Assembly: GCA_016280485.1 (NCBI GenBank)
Contig: JAEEGU010000099.1
Coordinates: forward strand, 1 to 5,183
Direction of reading: 5' to 3'
Length of the DNA: 5,183 nt
Origin: Bacillota bacterium
GTDB taxonomy: Bacteria; Bacillota; Clostridia; Peptostreptococcales; Anaerovoracaceae
How positions within the stretch are numbered: the first letter of the stretch is position 1; each line of letters starts with the position of its first letter. Of the stretch, positions 1 to 5,183 are shown in pieces. The notes under the pieces are model-generated. The model was not told where the DNA came from. It made no database searches and was given only the letters and a program-made list of their open reading frames with translations. The position numbers were made by a program, and so were the translations under genes.

Positions 1-2
1 CC

Positions 3-101
3 TGCGGTGCTGCCGGTGCCAGAGGTGACGGTTACAACATGACCTACACCAACGGTAACGATATCGCAAAGATTATTCTGGAAGAAATGGAGGGAAAGTA
101 A
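3..101 (+). CDS. C-terminal end of an unidentified protein (partial, 5' end off-window)
   Basis: The frame is open from the left edge to a TAA at 99-101 and encodes 32 residues, beginning Cys-Gly-Ala-Ala-Gly-Ala-Arg-Gly-Asp-Gly and ending in a probably helical, acidic tail (IAKIILEEMEGK). The small-residue-rich start followed by a helical end looks like the close of a globular enzyme domain, but I do not recognise the family and assign no function. The stop is one base upstream of the next ATG, and the next gene's Shine-Dalgarno lies inside its last codons. The two genes are therefore almost certainly co-transcribed and probably translationally coupled, which makes this the best candidate partner of the downstream reductase. 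Reading frame and coupling are seen directly; partnership is inferred. Confidence 0.75.
   Translation, partial: CGAAGARGDGYNMTYTNGNDIAKIILEEMEGK
89..94 (+). promoter_or_regulatory. Ribosome binding site of the flavin/2Fe-2S reductase
   Basis: GGAGGG lies 8 bases before the ATG at 103 and within the last codons of the upstream gene. It fixes the start of the reductase and supports coupled translation of the pair. Confidence 0.75.
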
Positions 102-102
102 G

Positions 103-1323
103 ATGTCGAAAGTGAAACTCAAGAAATACGGACTGAAGGACATAATCTATTTCACAGGCAAGCCAAAGGAACGCGAAACCCGCATCATGCAGGCTTCCCC
201 GGCGAAAACTCCCGCCACCTTCAAGGTTAACGAAAAGGCTGCAGAACGCCATCCGGATGAGCAGGTGTTCACCATCGAGACTGTTGTGGACCACGGCAAG
301 GGCGTAAAAACCTACACTCTCCGCAAAAAGGACGGCACCAATCCCGCATTCTTCCGTGCAGGTCAGTATATTGTAATCCGCCAGATTATTGACGGCAAGC
401 TGATTGCAAGACCTGTCTCCATGAGCTGCGGCCCGGCCGAGACTCTCGAGGGCAAGCTCGATGTGACTGTAAAGAGAGTCGAAAACGGCTTTCTTTCCAA
501 ATACATAACCGACAACTGGAAGGTCGGCGATGAGGTAAGGACTTCCGGACCTCAGGGACTCTTCTACTACGAGTTCTTCCGCGACGAGAGGCATGTCGTA
601 GCCTGCTCCGGCGGCAGTGGAATCACACCTATTCTTTCGATGGCACAGGCTATCGCAAGCGGTGACGAAGACTTCAAACTCACCATCCTCTACGGCTCCA
701 GAACGAAGGAAGACATTCTCTTCGCAGACGAGTTTGCAAAAGTGATGAATGCAACAGACAAGGTTAAGCTTGTAAACGTCCTTTCCGACGAGGATCCTGC
801 TGCATCTGAGGAGGGCGGTGTCCTATTTGAAAAGGGCTTCATCACTGCAGAGCTTATAAAGAAATATGCGGGCGAAGGTCCGTTCTCGCTCTTTGCATCA
901 GGTCCGCAGGCGATGTATAACTTCCTCGACAAGGAAGCAGAAAAGCTGGGTCTCGATTTCAAACACTATCGTAAGGAAATCTTCGGTTCCGTCAAAGAGC
1001 CTTGGACTCTCCCGGGATACCCTGCAGAGGCAAAGGACAAGGTTTTCAATCTGAAGGTAAAGATGTGCGGCGAAGAGTATGAAATTCCTTGCAATGCAAA
1101 TGAAAACATGCTCGTTGCACTCGAACGCGCAGGTATCGCAGGTCCTAACAGATGCAGGGGCGGCGTATGCGGATGGTGCCGCAGTCGTCTTGTAAGCGGA
1201 AATGTTTTCATCCCTGAAATCACTGACGGCAGACGCGGTGCGGACAAAAAGTATGGCTACATTCATCCTTGCGCAAGCTTCGCTCTCTCGGACTGCGTGA
1301 TTGAAGTTCCGAATAACAAGTAA
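103..1323 (+). CDS. Flavin- and NAD(P)H-binding oxidoreductase with C-terminal 2Fe-2S ferredoxin domain
   Basis: A 406-aa soluble electron-transfer protein with the three-domain plan of phthalate dioxygenase reductase-like enzymes. Residues about 52-155 form the flavin-binding barrel, with an Arg-Pro-Val-Ser motif at 103-106 that matches the family RxYS-type flavin contact. Residues about 163-290 form the NAD(P)-binding domain, with GGSGITP at 170-176 and a Ser-Gly-Pro-Gln turn at 266-269. Residues about 315-406 form a plant-type 2Fe-2S domain with Cys351, Cys356, Cys359 and Cys390 (C-x4-C-x2-C-x30-C), the normal ligand spacing. By family knowledge it moves electrons between NAD(P)H, flavin and the 2Fe-2S cluster to a partner protein. 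No oxygenase is visible and the context looks anaerobic, so the partner is unknown; the gene one base upstream is the first candidate. About 50 N-terminal residues (rich in Lys/Arg, no signal peptide) precede the flavin domain and are unexplained. The start is supported by GGAGGG 8 bases upstream, and a terminator follows the stop. Confidence 0.9.
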   Translation: MSKVKLKKYGLKDIIYFTGKPKERETRIMQASPAKTPATFKVNEKAAERHPDEQVFTIETVVDHGKGVKTYTLRKKDGTNPAFFRAGQYIVIRQIIDGKLIARPVSMSCGPAETLEGKLDVTVKRVENGFLSKYITDNWKVGDEVRTSGPQGLFYYEFFRDERHVVACSGGSGITPILSMAQAIASGDEDFKLTILYGSRTKEDILFADEFAKVMNATDKVKLVNVLSDEDPAASEEGGVLFEKGFITAELIKKYAGEGPFSLFASGPQAMYNFLDKEAEKLGLDFKHYRKEIFGSVKEPWTLPGYPAEAKDKVFNLKVKMCGEEYEIPCNANENMLVALERAGIAGPNRCRGGVCGWCRSRLVSGNVFIPEITDGRRGADKKYGYIHPCASFALSDCVIEVPNNK

Positions 1324-1348
1324 ATTTCTACCTAACATATACCATTTG

Positions 1349-1386
1349 AAAAATCTCGTTTCGGCACATACCGGACGAGATTTTTC
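1349..1386 (+). terminator. Rho-independent terminator of the reductase operon
   Basis: The left arm at 1349-1364 (AAAAATCTCGTTTCGG) pairs with the right arm at 1371-1385 (CCGGACGAGATTTTT) around a six-base CACATA loop, with one bulged T and one G-T pair. The hairpin runs into TTTTTCATTTT. It begins 25 bases after the reductase stop and separates that operon from the small gene that follows. Confidence 0.9.
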
Positions 1387-1396
1387 ATTTTAGGGG

Positions 1397-1425
1397 TTGA
1401 CTTTTATGCGATAATGCGTTACTAT
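1397..1425 (+). promoter_or_regulatory. Putative sigma-A-type promoter for the 48-aa gene
   Basis: TTGACT at 1397-1402 (one mismatch to TTGACA) is followed after 17 bases by TACTAT at 1420-1425 (four of six matches to TATAAT). It sits just after the reductase terminator and would start RNA near 1432, leaving a leader of about 67 bases before the ATG at 1499. A less well spaced alternative -10 is TATGAT at 1423-1428. ATGCG occurs twice in the spacer (1406-1410 and 1414-1418), which could be chance. The leader shows only weak hairpins and no riboswitch I recognise. Confidence 0.6.
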
Positions 1426-1487
1426 GATAAAGTGCTAATGTATAAAAGCATATAGAGTGTAACCGTTATAACTGTCAAATGAAACTT

Positions 1488-1493
1488 AGGAGG
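1488..1493 (+). promoter_or_regulatory. Strong ribosome binding site of the 48-aa gene
   Basis: A perfect AGGAGG stands 5 bases before the ATG at 1499. This is the main evidence that the short reading frame is translated and defines its start. Confidence 0.8.
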
Positions 1494-1498
1494 TAAAA

Positions 1499-1645
1499 AT
1501 GACACTGCAAATCAAAGATGAACAGGGCCGCGTTATCGTGGAAAAAGAAGTAGCTGTTTACAACAACATGCTTGAACTCAAGGTGGAAGACCTCGAGCCT
1601 CTCACCGAAGAAAAAACCGCAACCGTAATCGGTGCGTTCCACTAG
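1499..1645 (+). CDS. Small 48-aa acidic protein of unknown function
   Basis: The frame opens with ATG at 1499 and closes with TAG at 1643-1645. The product begins MTLQIKDEQG and ends VIGAFH. It has no cysteine, no signal peptide and no membrane segment. It is acidic (10 Asp/Glu against 5 Lys/Arg). Alternating hydrophobic and charged residues (TLQIKD, RVIVEKEVAV, MLELKVED) suggest two or three beta strands, so it is probably a small soluble beta-rich protein. I do not recognise the family. The case for a real gene is its packaging: a plausible promoter after the previous terminator, a perfect AGGAGG, GC-rich codon ends similar to neighbouring genes, and its own strong terminator 60 bases after the stop. 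It is on the opposite strand to, and convergent with, the MATE operon. It could instead be a short peptide on a mainly regulatory RNA. Confidence 0.7.
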   Translation: MTLQIKDEQGRVIVEKEVAVYNNMLELKVEDLEPLTEEKTATVIGAFH

Positions 1646-1705
1646 CCATGGTTGCCCATCATAGGATGCCGGCTGCAGGCCCAAAAATATATGCAGCAGT
1701 AAAGT

Positions 1706-1745
1706 AAAAAGCGAATCCGAATTGTCACTGACGGATTCGCTTTTT
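1706..1745 (+). terminator. Terminator of the 48-aa gene, probably bidirectional
   Basis: AAAAAGCGAATCCG (1706-1719) pairs perfectly with CGGATTCGCTTTTT (1732-1745) around a 12-base loop, followed by ATTAT. The A-tract on the left arm gives a U-tract on the other strand, so it can also stop transcripts arriving from the MATE gene. The 60 bases between the small gene's stop and this hairpin hold no supportable gene. Confidence 0.9.
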
Positions 1746-1753
1746 ATTATGGA

Positions 1754-1787
1754 GAAAAAAATTACGGGCCTAGCTTAAATGGCCCGT
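1754..1787 (-). terminator. Terminator of the minus-strand operon, overlapping the MATE stop codon
   Basis: On the minus strand ACGGGCC (1787-1781) pairs with GGCCCGT (1770-1764) around a 10-base loop, followed by AA and a run of seven T (1761 region down to about 1754). The left arm is made of the last coding codons and the TAG stop (1772-1770) lies at the loop/right-arm junction, so the terminator is embedded in the end of the MATE gene. Confidence 0.85.
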
Positions 1788-3569
1788 ATCAGCTTCTTTA
1801 ATTTTAATTGTCAGCACGTTAAGACCGAGCAGATTCTGGTAATTTACATCATCTGCAAGCGCGAAAACTATGCGGATACCGATGTTGTCCATTCGGTCTT
1901 TATCTGAGATGAGTTCTACAAACTCCGTAGGGTTAAACGGCTTGCAGTTGTCCTTTATACGGAGCGTTATTTCTCCGCTCTTGAATACCACGACCGTATT
2001 CAACGAATGTTTTTTTGTGTCTGCCGTAAATCCGTGTTCTACAACGTTGCCTGCCATTTCCTCGAGGCAGAGCGCCGAATAGTATGCCGCCTTTTTCCCA
2101 AGGCCGTGCTCCTCGCAAAAGCTCTGAATTCTCTCCGACGTGAGGCCCACCTCTTCCGTATCGTGAATAGAAATGTCCAAAACGTCCTCCGCAGGCACGC
2201 CGAAATCAGGCTCCAGGAAGAGCCAGTCATCAAGGCTCCTCGGCATACGCTTTAAGTGGCAGATTACGAAAACCGGCACGGTCAGGATTGTCAGCACTAT
2301 CCCGATAGGATTTGAAATCCAGACACCCATAGCACCCATAATCGGAGCGAGGATCAAAGCCGGAATCAGCATAGAGAAAAATCCGTCAAACACCGAAGTG
2401 ATATTTACGAACAGATTGCGTCCAACCGCCTGCAGGTAGTTTGTGATAACCTGGCAGATGAGCACGAGTGGAATGCAGAACGCATATATTGCAAACAGCT
2501 GGTAAGCCAGATGATATACAACTGCTGTTCTGTCCGGGAAGAACAGTGCCGTGAGAACCGGTGACAGCGCAAATACTGCCGCAGCAAAGATTATGCCGAT
2601 GGCAAGGCCCTTTGTAAGCACAATTTTCAGCGTCTTTTTGATCGCCGCACGGTCTTCCTCGCCGATGAACACGCTGACGAGTATGCGCACCACAGCGCCG
2701 TTTCCGAGACAATAAGCGATAAAGAAGCCGCTCACCAGATTAAACGACGACAGCGCCGAAAGTCCGTCGGTGCCTGCATAGGTAAGCAGGACACGGTTTA
2801 TAATCATACCGCGCACCGCAAGGCACAGCACCAGAAGCGCCCCCGGGAAGCCGATTTTTATGAGCTCGCCGAAATCCGCCCAGAGGACATTTTTTAAGCT
2901 GTAACGCATCTGTGCCTTTGAAGTGAAATAGTAAGGCACAAGGATCAGAAAATAGGTCAGATTGCTGAGTGTTGTCGCAAGCGCGAGCCCTAATATTCCT
3001 TTGTCAAGCACTCCGACAAGCAGTATATCAAGTGCCACATTCGACACTATCATGCCCGCAACGCCGATATAGCCTCGCACGGTCTGAAGCTCCATCTGTA
3101 AAAATGCCGCAAGCTGCTGCGCAAGCAGCATAGGCAGGATTCCTATTCCGTAGCCCATTATATACAGCACAAGCCCGTCCTTAAGCTCGCCCTGCGCTCC
3201 GAGCATCGTAGCCACAACGCCGGGCAGCAGCAGACTTGCCGCCGAAAGTACAGCCCCCGCAATAAAAGTAACCGTCAGCGTGAGCGAGAAGACTCCGTCT
3301 CTCTTGTCGAGCTCGCACCGGCCCATATACCTGCCGCACAGTACGGCAGTGCCACCGAGCAGCGTGTAGCCGACGGCATTCATCAGGTTTACCATCGGGA
3401 AATACAGGCCCACAATACCTATTGCCTCTGCGTCTATAAAGCGCCCCGCGATGATACCGTCAACAATTGTGTTGATTGAGCCCATGGCAAATATCAGCAC
3501 CTGCACCGGCAGCATCGAGAAAAAGAGCTTGGATATTAATTTGTCATCAGATTTCTGGTTAAGATTCAC
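1770..3569 (-). CDS. MATE-family efflux transporter fused to an RsbW/SpoIIAB-like ATPase domain
   Basis: A 599-aa protein in two parts. Residues about 10-440 are a MATE-type multidrug/organic cation antiporter with about twelve hydrophobic segments in two halves (roughly 12-32, 50-75, 92-116, 132-152, 168-187, 192-214, 236-258, 272-300, 315-343, 355-378, 388-412, 415-438). That is the usual full length of a MATE protein, which exports substrates by Na+ or H+ exchange. After a short linker, residues about 465-592 form a cytoplasmic GHKL ATPase domain of the anti-sigma kinase (HATPase_c_2) type. Its N-box is LEEMAGNVVEHG with Asn508 and His512, its G1-like box is DNCKPFNP at 540-547, and its G2-like box is DNIGIRIV at 561-568. 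The usual Gly of the DxG motif is Cys542. The start is GTG at 3569-3567, chosen because AAAGGAG lies 8 bases upstream. It is last in the operon, 33 bases after the dipeptidase. Substrate and the role of the ATPase are unknown; no anti-sigma antagonist or PP2C phosphatase is encoded nearby. Confidence 0.92.
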   Translation of the reverse strand: MNLNQKSDDKLISKLFFSMLPVQVLIFAMGSINTIVDGIIAGRFIDAEAIGIVGLYFPMVNLMNAVGYTLLGGTAVLCGRYMGRCELDKRDGVFSLTLTVTFIAGAVLSAASLLLPGVVATMLGAQGELKDGLVLYIMGYGIGILPMLLAQQLAAFLQMELQTVRGYIGVAGMIVSNVALDILLVGVLDKGILGLALATTLSNLTYFLILVPYYFTSKAQMRYSLKNVLWADFGELIKIGFPGALLVLCLAVRGMIINRVLLTYAGTDGLSALSSFNLVSGFFIAYCLGNGAVVRILVSVFIGEEDRAAIKKTLKIVLTKGLAIGIIFAAAVFALSPVLTALFFPDRTAVVYHLAYQLFAIYAFCIPLVLICQVITNYLQAVGRNLFVNITSVFDGFFSMLIPALILAPIMGAMGVWISNPIGIVLTILTVPVFVICHLKRMPRSLDDWLFLEPDFGVPAEDVLDISIHDTEEVGLTSERIQSFCEEHGLGKKAAYYSALCLEEMAGNVVEHGFTADTKKHSLNTVVVFKSGEITLRIKDNCKPFNPTEFVELISDKDRMDNIGIRIVFALADDVNYQNLLGLNVLTIKIKEADTGHLS

Positions 3570-3577
3570 CGAGCACT

Positions 3578-3584
3578 CTCCTTT
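3578..3584 (-). promoter_or_regulatory. Ribosome binding site deciding the GTG start of the MATE gene
   Basis: On the minus strand AAAGGAG stands 8 bases before the GTG at 3569-3567, in the 33-base gap after the dipeptidase stop. No ATG is present near it in frame, so the gene starts with GTG. Confidence 0.75.
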
Positions 3585-3602
3585 ATTCGTATCGCTTAAA
3601 AT

Positions 3603-4262
3603 CTATCGCCTAAGGTACTCCGACGATACCGGGAACTCGAAATAAGTGTCCGGATACGGCTCATCCTTTAGCGTAAAGTGCCACCATTCACAGTCAAGCG
3701 GCATGAAGCCGTTTCGCAGCATCACGCTCTGCAGTATCATACGATTCTCATACTGCTCGTCGGTGATTCCGCGGTAGGTTGGGTGCGATACTTCGCTGAA
3801 AAGGTCAAAAGGCCCGCCCATATCGAGCTCTTTGCCGGTCTTCATATCGAGAAGTGTCAGATCCAGTGCACTTCCACGGCTGTGGCTGGACTGCTTCGCA
3901 ATGTAGCCCTTTGCAAAAACCTCCTGTTTCTCGAGATCCGGGAAAAAGTAAGGCTTCATGCGGATGTCCTGATCCTCGATGCCCCACAGCACAAACTGCT
4001 TCACGGCGCAAACCGGGCGGTAAGCGTCGAACACCTTGATGCGGTAGCCCTGAACCATAAACTCGCCGGCCGCAGCCTTCAGCGCCCGCGCCGCTTCTTT
4101 TGTGAGCAGCGCGCACGCCTCCTCATAGCCGTCAATGCGCTCGCCTATGAAATTATAGGTGGAGTGATATCTAATCTCCTGGATTATGTGCGGAACGTAA
4201 TCCGCCAAAAGGACGAACCCCGACGGGTCCATCTCCGGGCGGTAGTCTTCTCTCTTTATCAT
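3603..4262 (-). CDS. VanX-family D-alanyl-D-alanine dipeptidase (zinc metallopeptidase, M15D)
   Basis: By family knowledge this enzyme hydrolyses the dipeptide D-Ala-D-Ala to D-alanine. Numbering from the longer possible start (ATG at 4286), the VanX signature residues are all present: Arg90 in DAYRP, His135 and Asp142 in SSHSRGSALDLT, Glu200 and His203 in EWWHF. They match VanX Arg71, His116, Asp123, Glu181 and His184 with a constant offset of 19, so core spacing is fully preserved and the enzyme should be active. The DEPYP-TYF-FPV ending also matches VanX. No signal peptide is seen, so it is probably cytoplasmic, unlike periplasmic PcgL. I favour the ATG at 4262 because AAAGG lies 6 bases upstream and the length is nearer VanX (202 aa); the ATG at 4286 adds 8 residues but has no RBS. 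It sits between the PLP enzyme and the MATE gene. No vanR, vanS, vanH or ligase is present, so peptidoglycan dipeptide scavenging is likelier than glycopeptide resistance. Confidence 0.93.
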   Translation of the reverse strand: MIKREDYRPEMDPSGFVLLADYVPHIIQEIRYHSTYNFIGERIDGYEEACALLTKEAARALKAAAGEFMVQGYRIKVFDAYRPVCAVKQFVLWGIEDQDIRMKPYFFPDLEKQEVFAKGYIAKQSSHSRGSALDLTLLDMKTGKELDMGGPFDLFSEVSHPTYRGITDEQYENRMILQSVMLRNGFMPLDCEWWHFTLKDEPYPDTYFEFPVSSEYLRR

Positions 4263-4268
4263 AGCCTG

Positions 4269-4273
4269 CCTTT
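4269..4273 (-). promoter_or_regulatory. Weak ribosome binding site favouring the internal start of the dipeptidase
   Basis: On the minus strand AAAGG (followed by a second AGG) stands 6 bases before the ATG at 4262-4260. The upstream ATG at 4286-4284 is preceded only by AT-rich sequence with no Shine-Dalgarno match, which is why the shorter start is preferred. Confidence 0.5.
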
Positions 4274-4300
4274 CGACATTAGTCATCGTTTAATAAATTT

Positions 4301-5183
4301 TTAAATCTCACCTTTTTTATGCTTTTCGATAGCTTCGGTCATTCTCTTTAAGCCTGTCTCAATAATTGAGCGAGGCATAGCCAGATTCAGACGAACATAT
4401 CCCTTTGCATTTCCCACAAAGAGTGAGTCGCCGCCTTCAAGCAGTACGCCTGCCTTGTTTGCGAAGAAATCAGGTAAGTCTTCGATATCAGGAACACATT
4501 CTCCGAGGTTTACCCATGCGAGATAAGTCGCTTCCGGGATGTACATCTTTGCCTGCGGAAGATTTTTCTCGATGAAGCTCTTTACGAATTCAAAGTTTCC
4601 GTCTAGATAAGCTCTGAGCTCCTGAAGCCATTCATAACCATAGTCATATGCGGCCTTTGCGGCTGTAAGTGAAAGTGTGTTTACCATGCCGAAAAGCTTG
4701 TCTCTGTCCTTGAATCTTTCGCGAAGCTGCCGGTCTCTGATTATTACATTGGAGAATGCGAGACCTGCCATGTTGAAGGTCTTTGTCGGAGCTGAGCACG
4801 TAATGAGCTTTTGGTAGCTTGGCATAATCTTTGCCATAGGAATGTGTGTCTTTCCTACGCGGAGCAGGTCGCAGTGAATTTCGTCGGATACGATCCAGAG
4901 GTTGTATTTTTCCACAATCTCAGCAACGCGCTTTAACTCTTCTTCCTTCCAGATGCGACCTGTCGGATTGTGAGGATTGCACCAGAACAGCAGCTTTGCG
5001 TGAGGATCTGCACACTTCTTCTCGAAATCTTCGTAGTCCATAACGAACTCGCCTGTTGCAGTCTTCTTTAGCGGTGAAGTCAATACTTCTCTGCTTGAAT
5101 ATTCGGCGGCGTGCAGGAAATAGCCGTAAGCCGGTGTATTCAGGATAACCTTTTCTTCAGGATTTACGAGAGTTTCTACTATC
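4301..5183 (-). CDS. PatB/MalY-family PLP-dependent enzyme (aminotransferase-like, probable cystathionine beta-lyase), partial
   Basis: The C-terminal 293 residues of a fold-type I PLP enzyme; the frame stays open to the right edge. The TTG at 5083 is an internal leucine codon, because the residues before it (VNPEEKVILNTPAYGYF, then REVLTSPL) align with the PatB/MalY pattern. About 100 N-terminal residues are missing, given a family length near 390. Visible landmarks are NPHNPTGR with the PLP-contacting Asn, SDEIHCDL with the Asp that binds the pyridine nitrogen, SAPTKTFNMAGL with the Schiff-base lysine (codon 4783-4781), and VRLNLAMPR with the substrate-carboxylate Arg. By family knowledge PatB/MalY enzymes cleave cystathionine or cysteine conjugates, releasing pyruvate, ammonia and a thiol; some act as aminotransferases. 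Exact substrate cannot be read from sequence. It is cytoplasmic and first of the visible operon genes, with its TAA 14 or 38 bases before the dipeptidase start. The operon promoter must lie outside the window. Confidence 0.9.
   Translation of the reverse strand, partial: IVETLVNPEEKVILNTPAYGYFLHAAEYSSREVLTSPLKKTATGEFVMDYEDFEKKCADPHAKLLFWCNPHNPTGRIWKEEELKRVAEIVEKYNLWIVSDEIHCDLLRVGKTHIPMAKIMPSYQKLITCSAPTKTFNMAGLAFSNVIIRDRQLRERFKDRDKLFGMVNTLSLTAAKAAYDYGYEWLQELRAYLDGNFEFVKSFIEKNLPQAKMYIPEATYLAWVNLGECVPDIEDLPDFFANKAGVLLEGGDSLFVGNAKGYVRLNLAMPRSIIETGLKRMTEAIEKHKKGEI

Noticed and set aside
73..594. A 173-aa minus-strand reading frame opposite the reductase, and similar long antisense frames opposite the MATE and dipeptidase genes
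   Set aside because: They lie wholly or almost wholly opposite confidently assigned genes, show no family motifs and are explained as shadows of the real coding frames.
1479..1496. A five-codon upstream frame (Met-Lys-Leu-Arg-Arg-stop) whose two AGG codons are the Shine-Dalgarno of the 48-aa gene
   Set aside because: AGGAGGTAA naturally creates two Arg codons and a stop, and the tiny frame has no ribosome binding site of its own, so it is probably coincidence.
1643..1702. Possible TAG readthrough (pyrrolysine-type) extending the 48-aa protein by 18 codons
   Set aside because: The frame after TAG soon reaches TAA and the extension has no domain-like pattern. The MATE and dipeptidase genes also end in TAG, which suggests TAG is an ordinary stop here.
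1648..1707. A 19-codon reading frame starting at the ATG just after the 48-aa gene and running into the terminator arm
   Set aside because: It has no Shine-Dalgarno sequence, overlaps the terminator stem and has no recognisable feature; a frame this short is expected by chance.
3603..4286. Calling the dipeptidase a vancomycin resistance determinant
   Set aside because: VanX activity confers resistance only together with a D-Ala-D-Lac or D-Ser ligase and its supply enzyme, none of which is visible here.
4301..5083. Treating the TTG at 5083 as the start of a short 260-aa PLP enzyme
   Set aside because: The same frame continues to the window edge and the upstream residues match the PatB/MalY family, so the gene is simply cut by the window.

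Overview
The window looks like a chromosomal segment from a low- to mid-GC anaerobic Bacillota, most likely a gut-type clostridium. The evidence is strong AGGAGG-like ribosome binding sites, short hairpin-plus-U-tract terminators, densely packed genes, and protein families typical of Clostridia (a MATE transporter fused to an RsbW-like ATPase, a PatB/MalY-type PLP enzyme, and a three-domain flavin/2Fe-2S reductase). No species can be named from the sequence. There is no mobile element, CRISPR array, tRNA or rRNA.

Layout: positions 3-101 hold the last 32 codons of an unidentified plus-strand gene. It is tightly coupled (one base between stop and start) to a complete 406-aa flavin/NAD(P)H oxidoreductase with a C-terminal 2Fe-2S domain (103-1323), which ends at a clear terminator (about 1349-1386). 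Next comes a small independent plus-strand unit: a sigma-A-like promoter (1397-1425), a strong RBS, a 48-codon ORF of unknown function (1499-1645) and its own terminator (about 1706-1745).

The rest is a minus-strand operon read from right to left. It starts with a PatB/MalY-family PLP enzyme whose N-terminus lies beyond the right edge (4301-5183). A VanX-family D-Ala-D-Ala dipeptidase follows (3603-4262, possibly starting at 4286). The last gene is a 599-aa MATE transporter carrying a C-terminal RsbW/SpoIIAB-like ATPase domain (1770-3569). The operon ends in a hairpin terminator that overlaps the last codons and stop of the MATE gene, so the two strands converge on back-to-back terminators at about 1706-1787.

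Working together: the upstream pair probably forms a redox system in which the 406-aa protein passes electrons from NAD(P)H through flavin and 2Fe-2S to a partner encoded upstream. The minus-strand operon joins a dipeptidase that releases D-alanine, a PLP enzyme acting on amino acids and an efflux pump with a regulatory-type ATPase tail. A shared role in amino acid or cell-wall peptide turnover is inference only. The most interesting items are the MATE-ATPase fusion, the dipeptidase outside any van cluster, and the orphan 48-aa gene with its own promoter and terminator.
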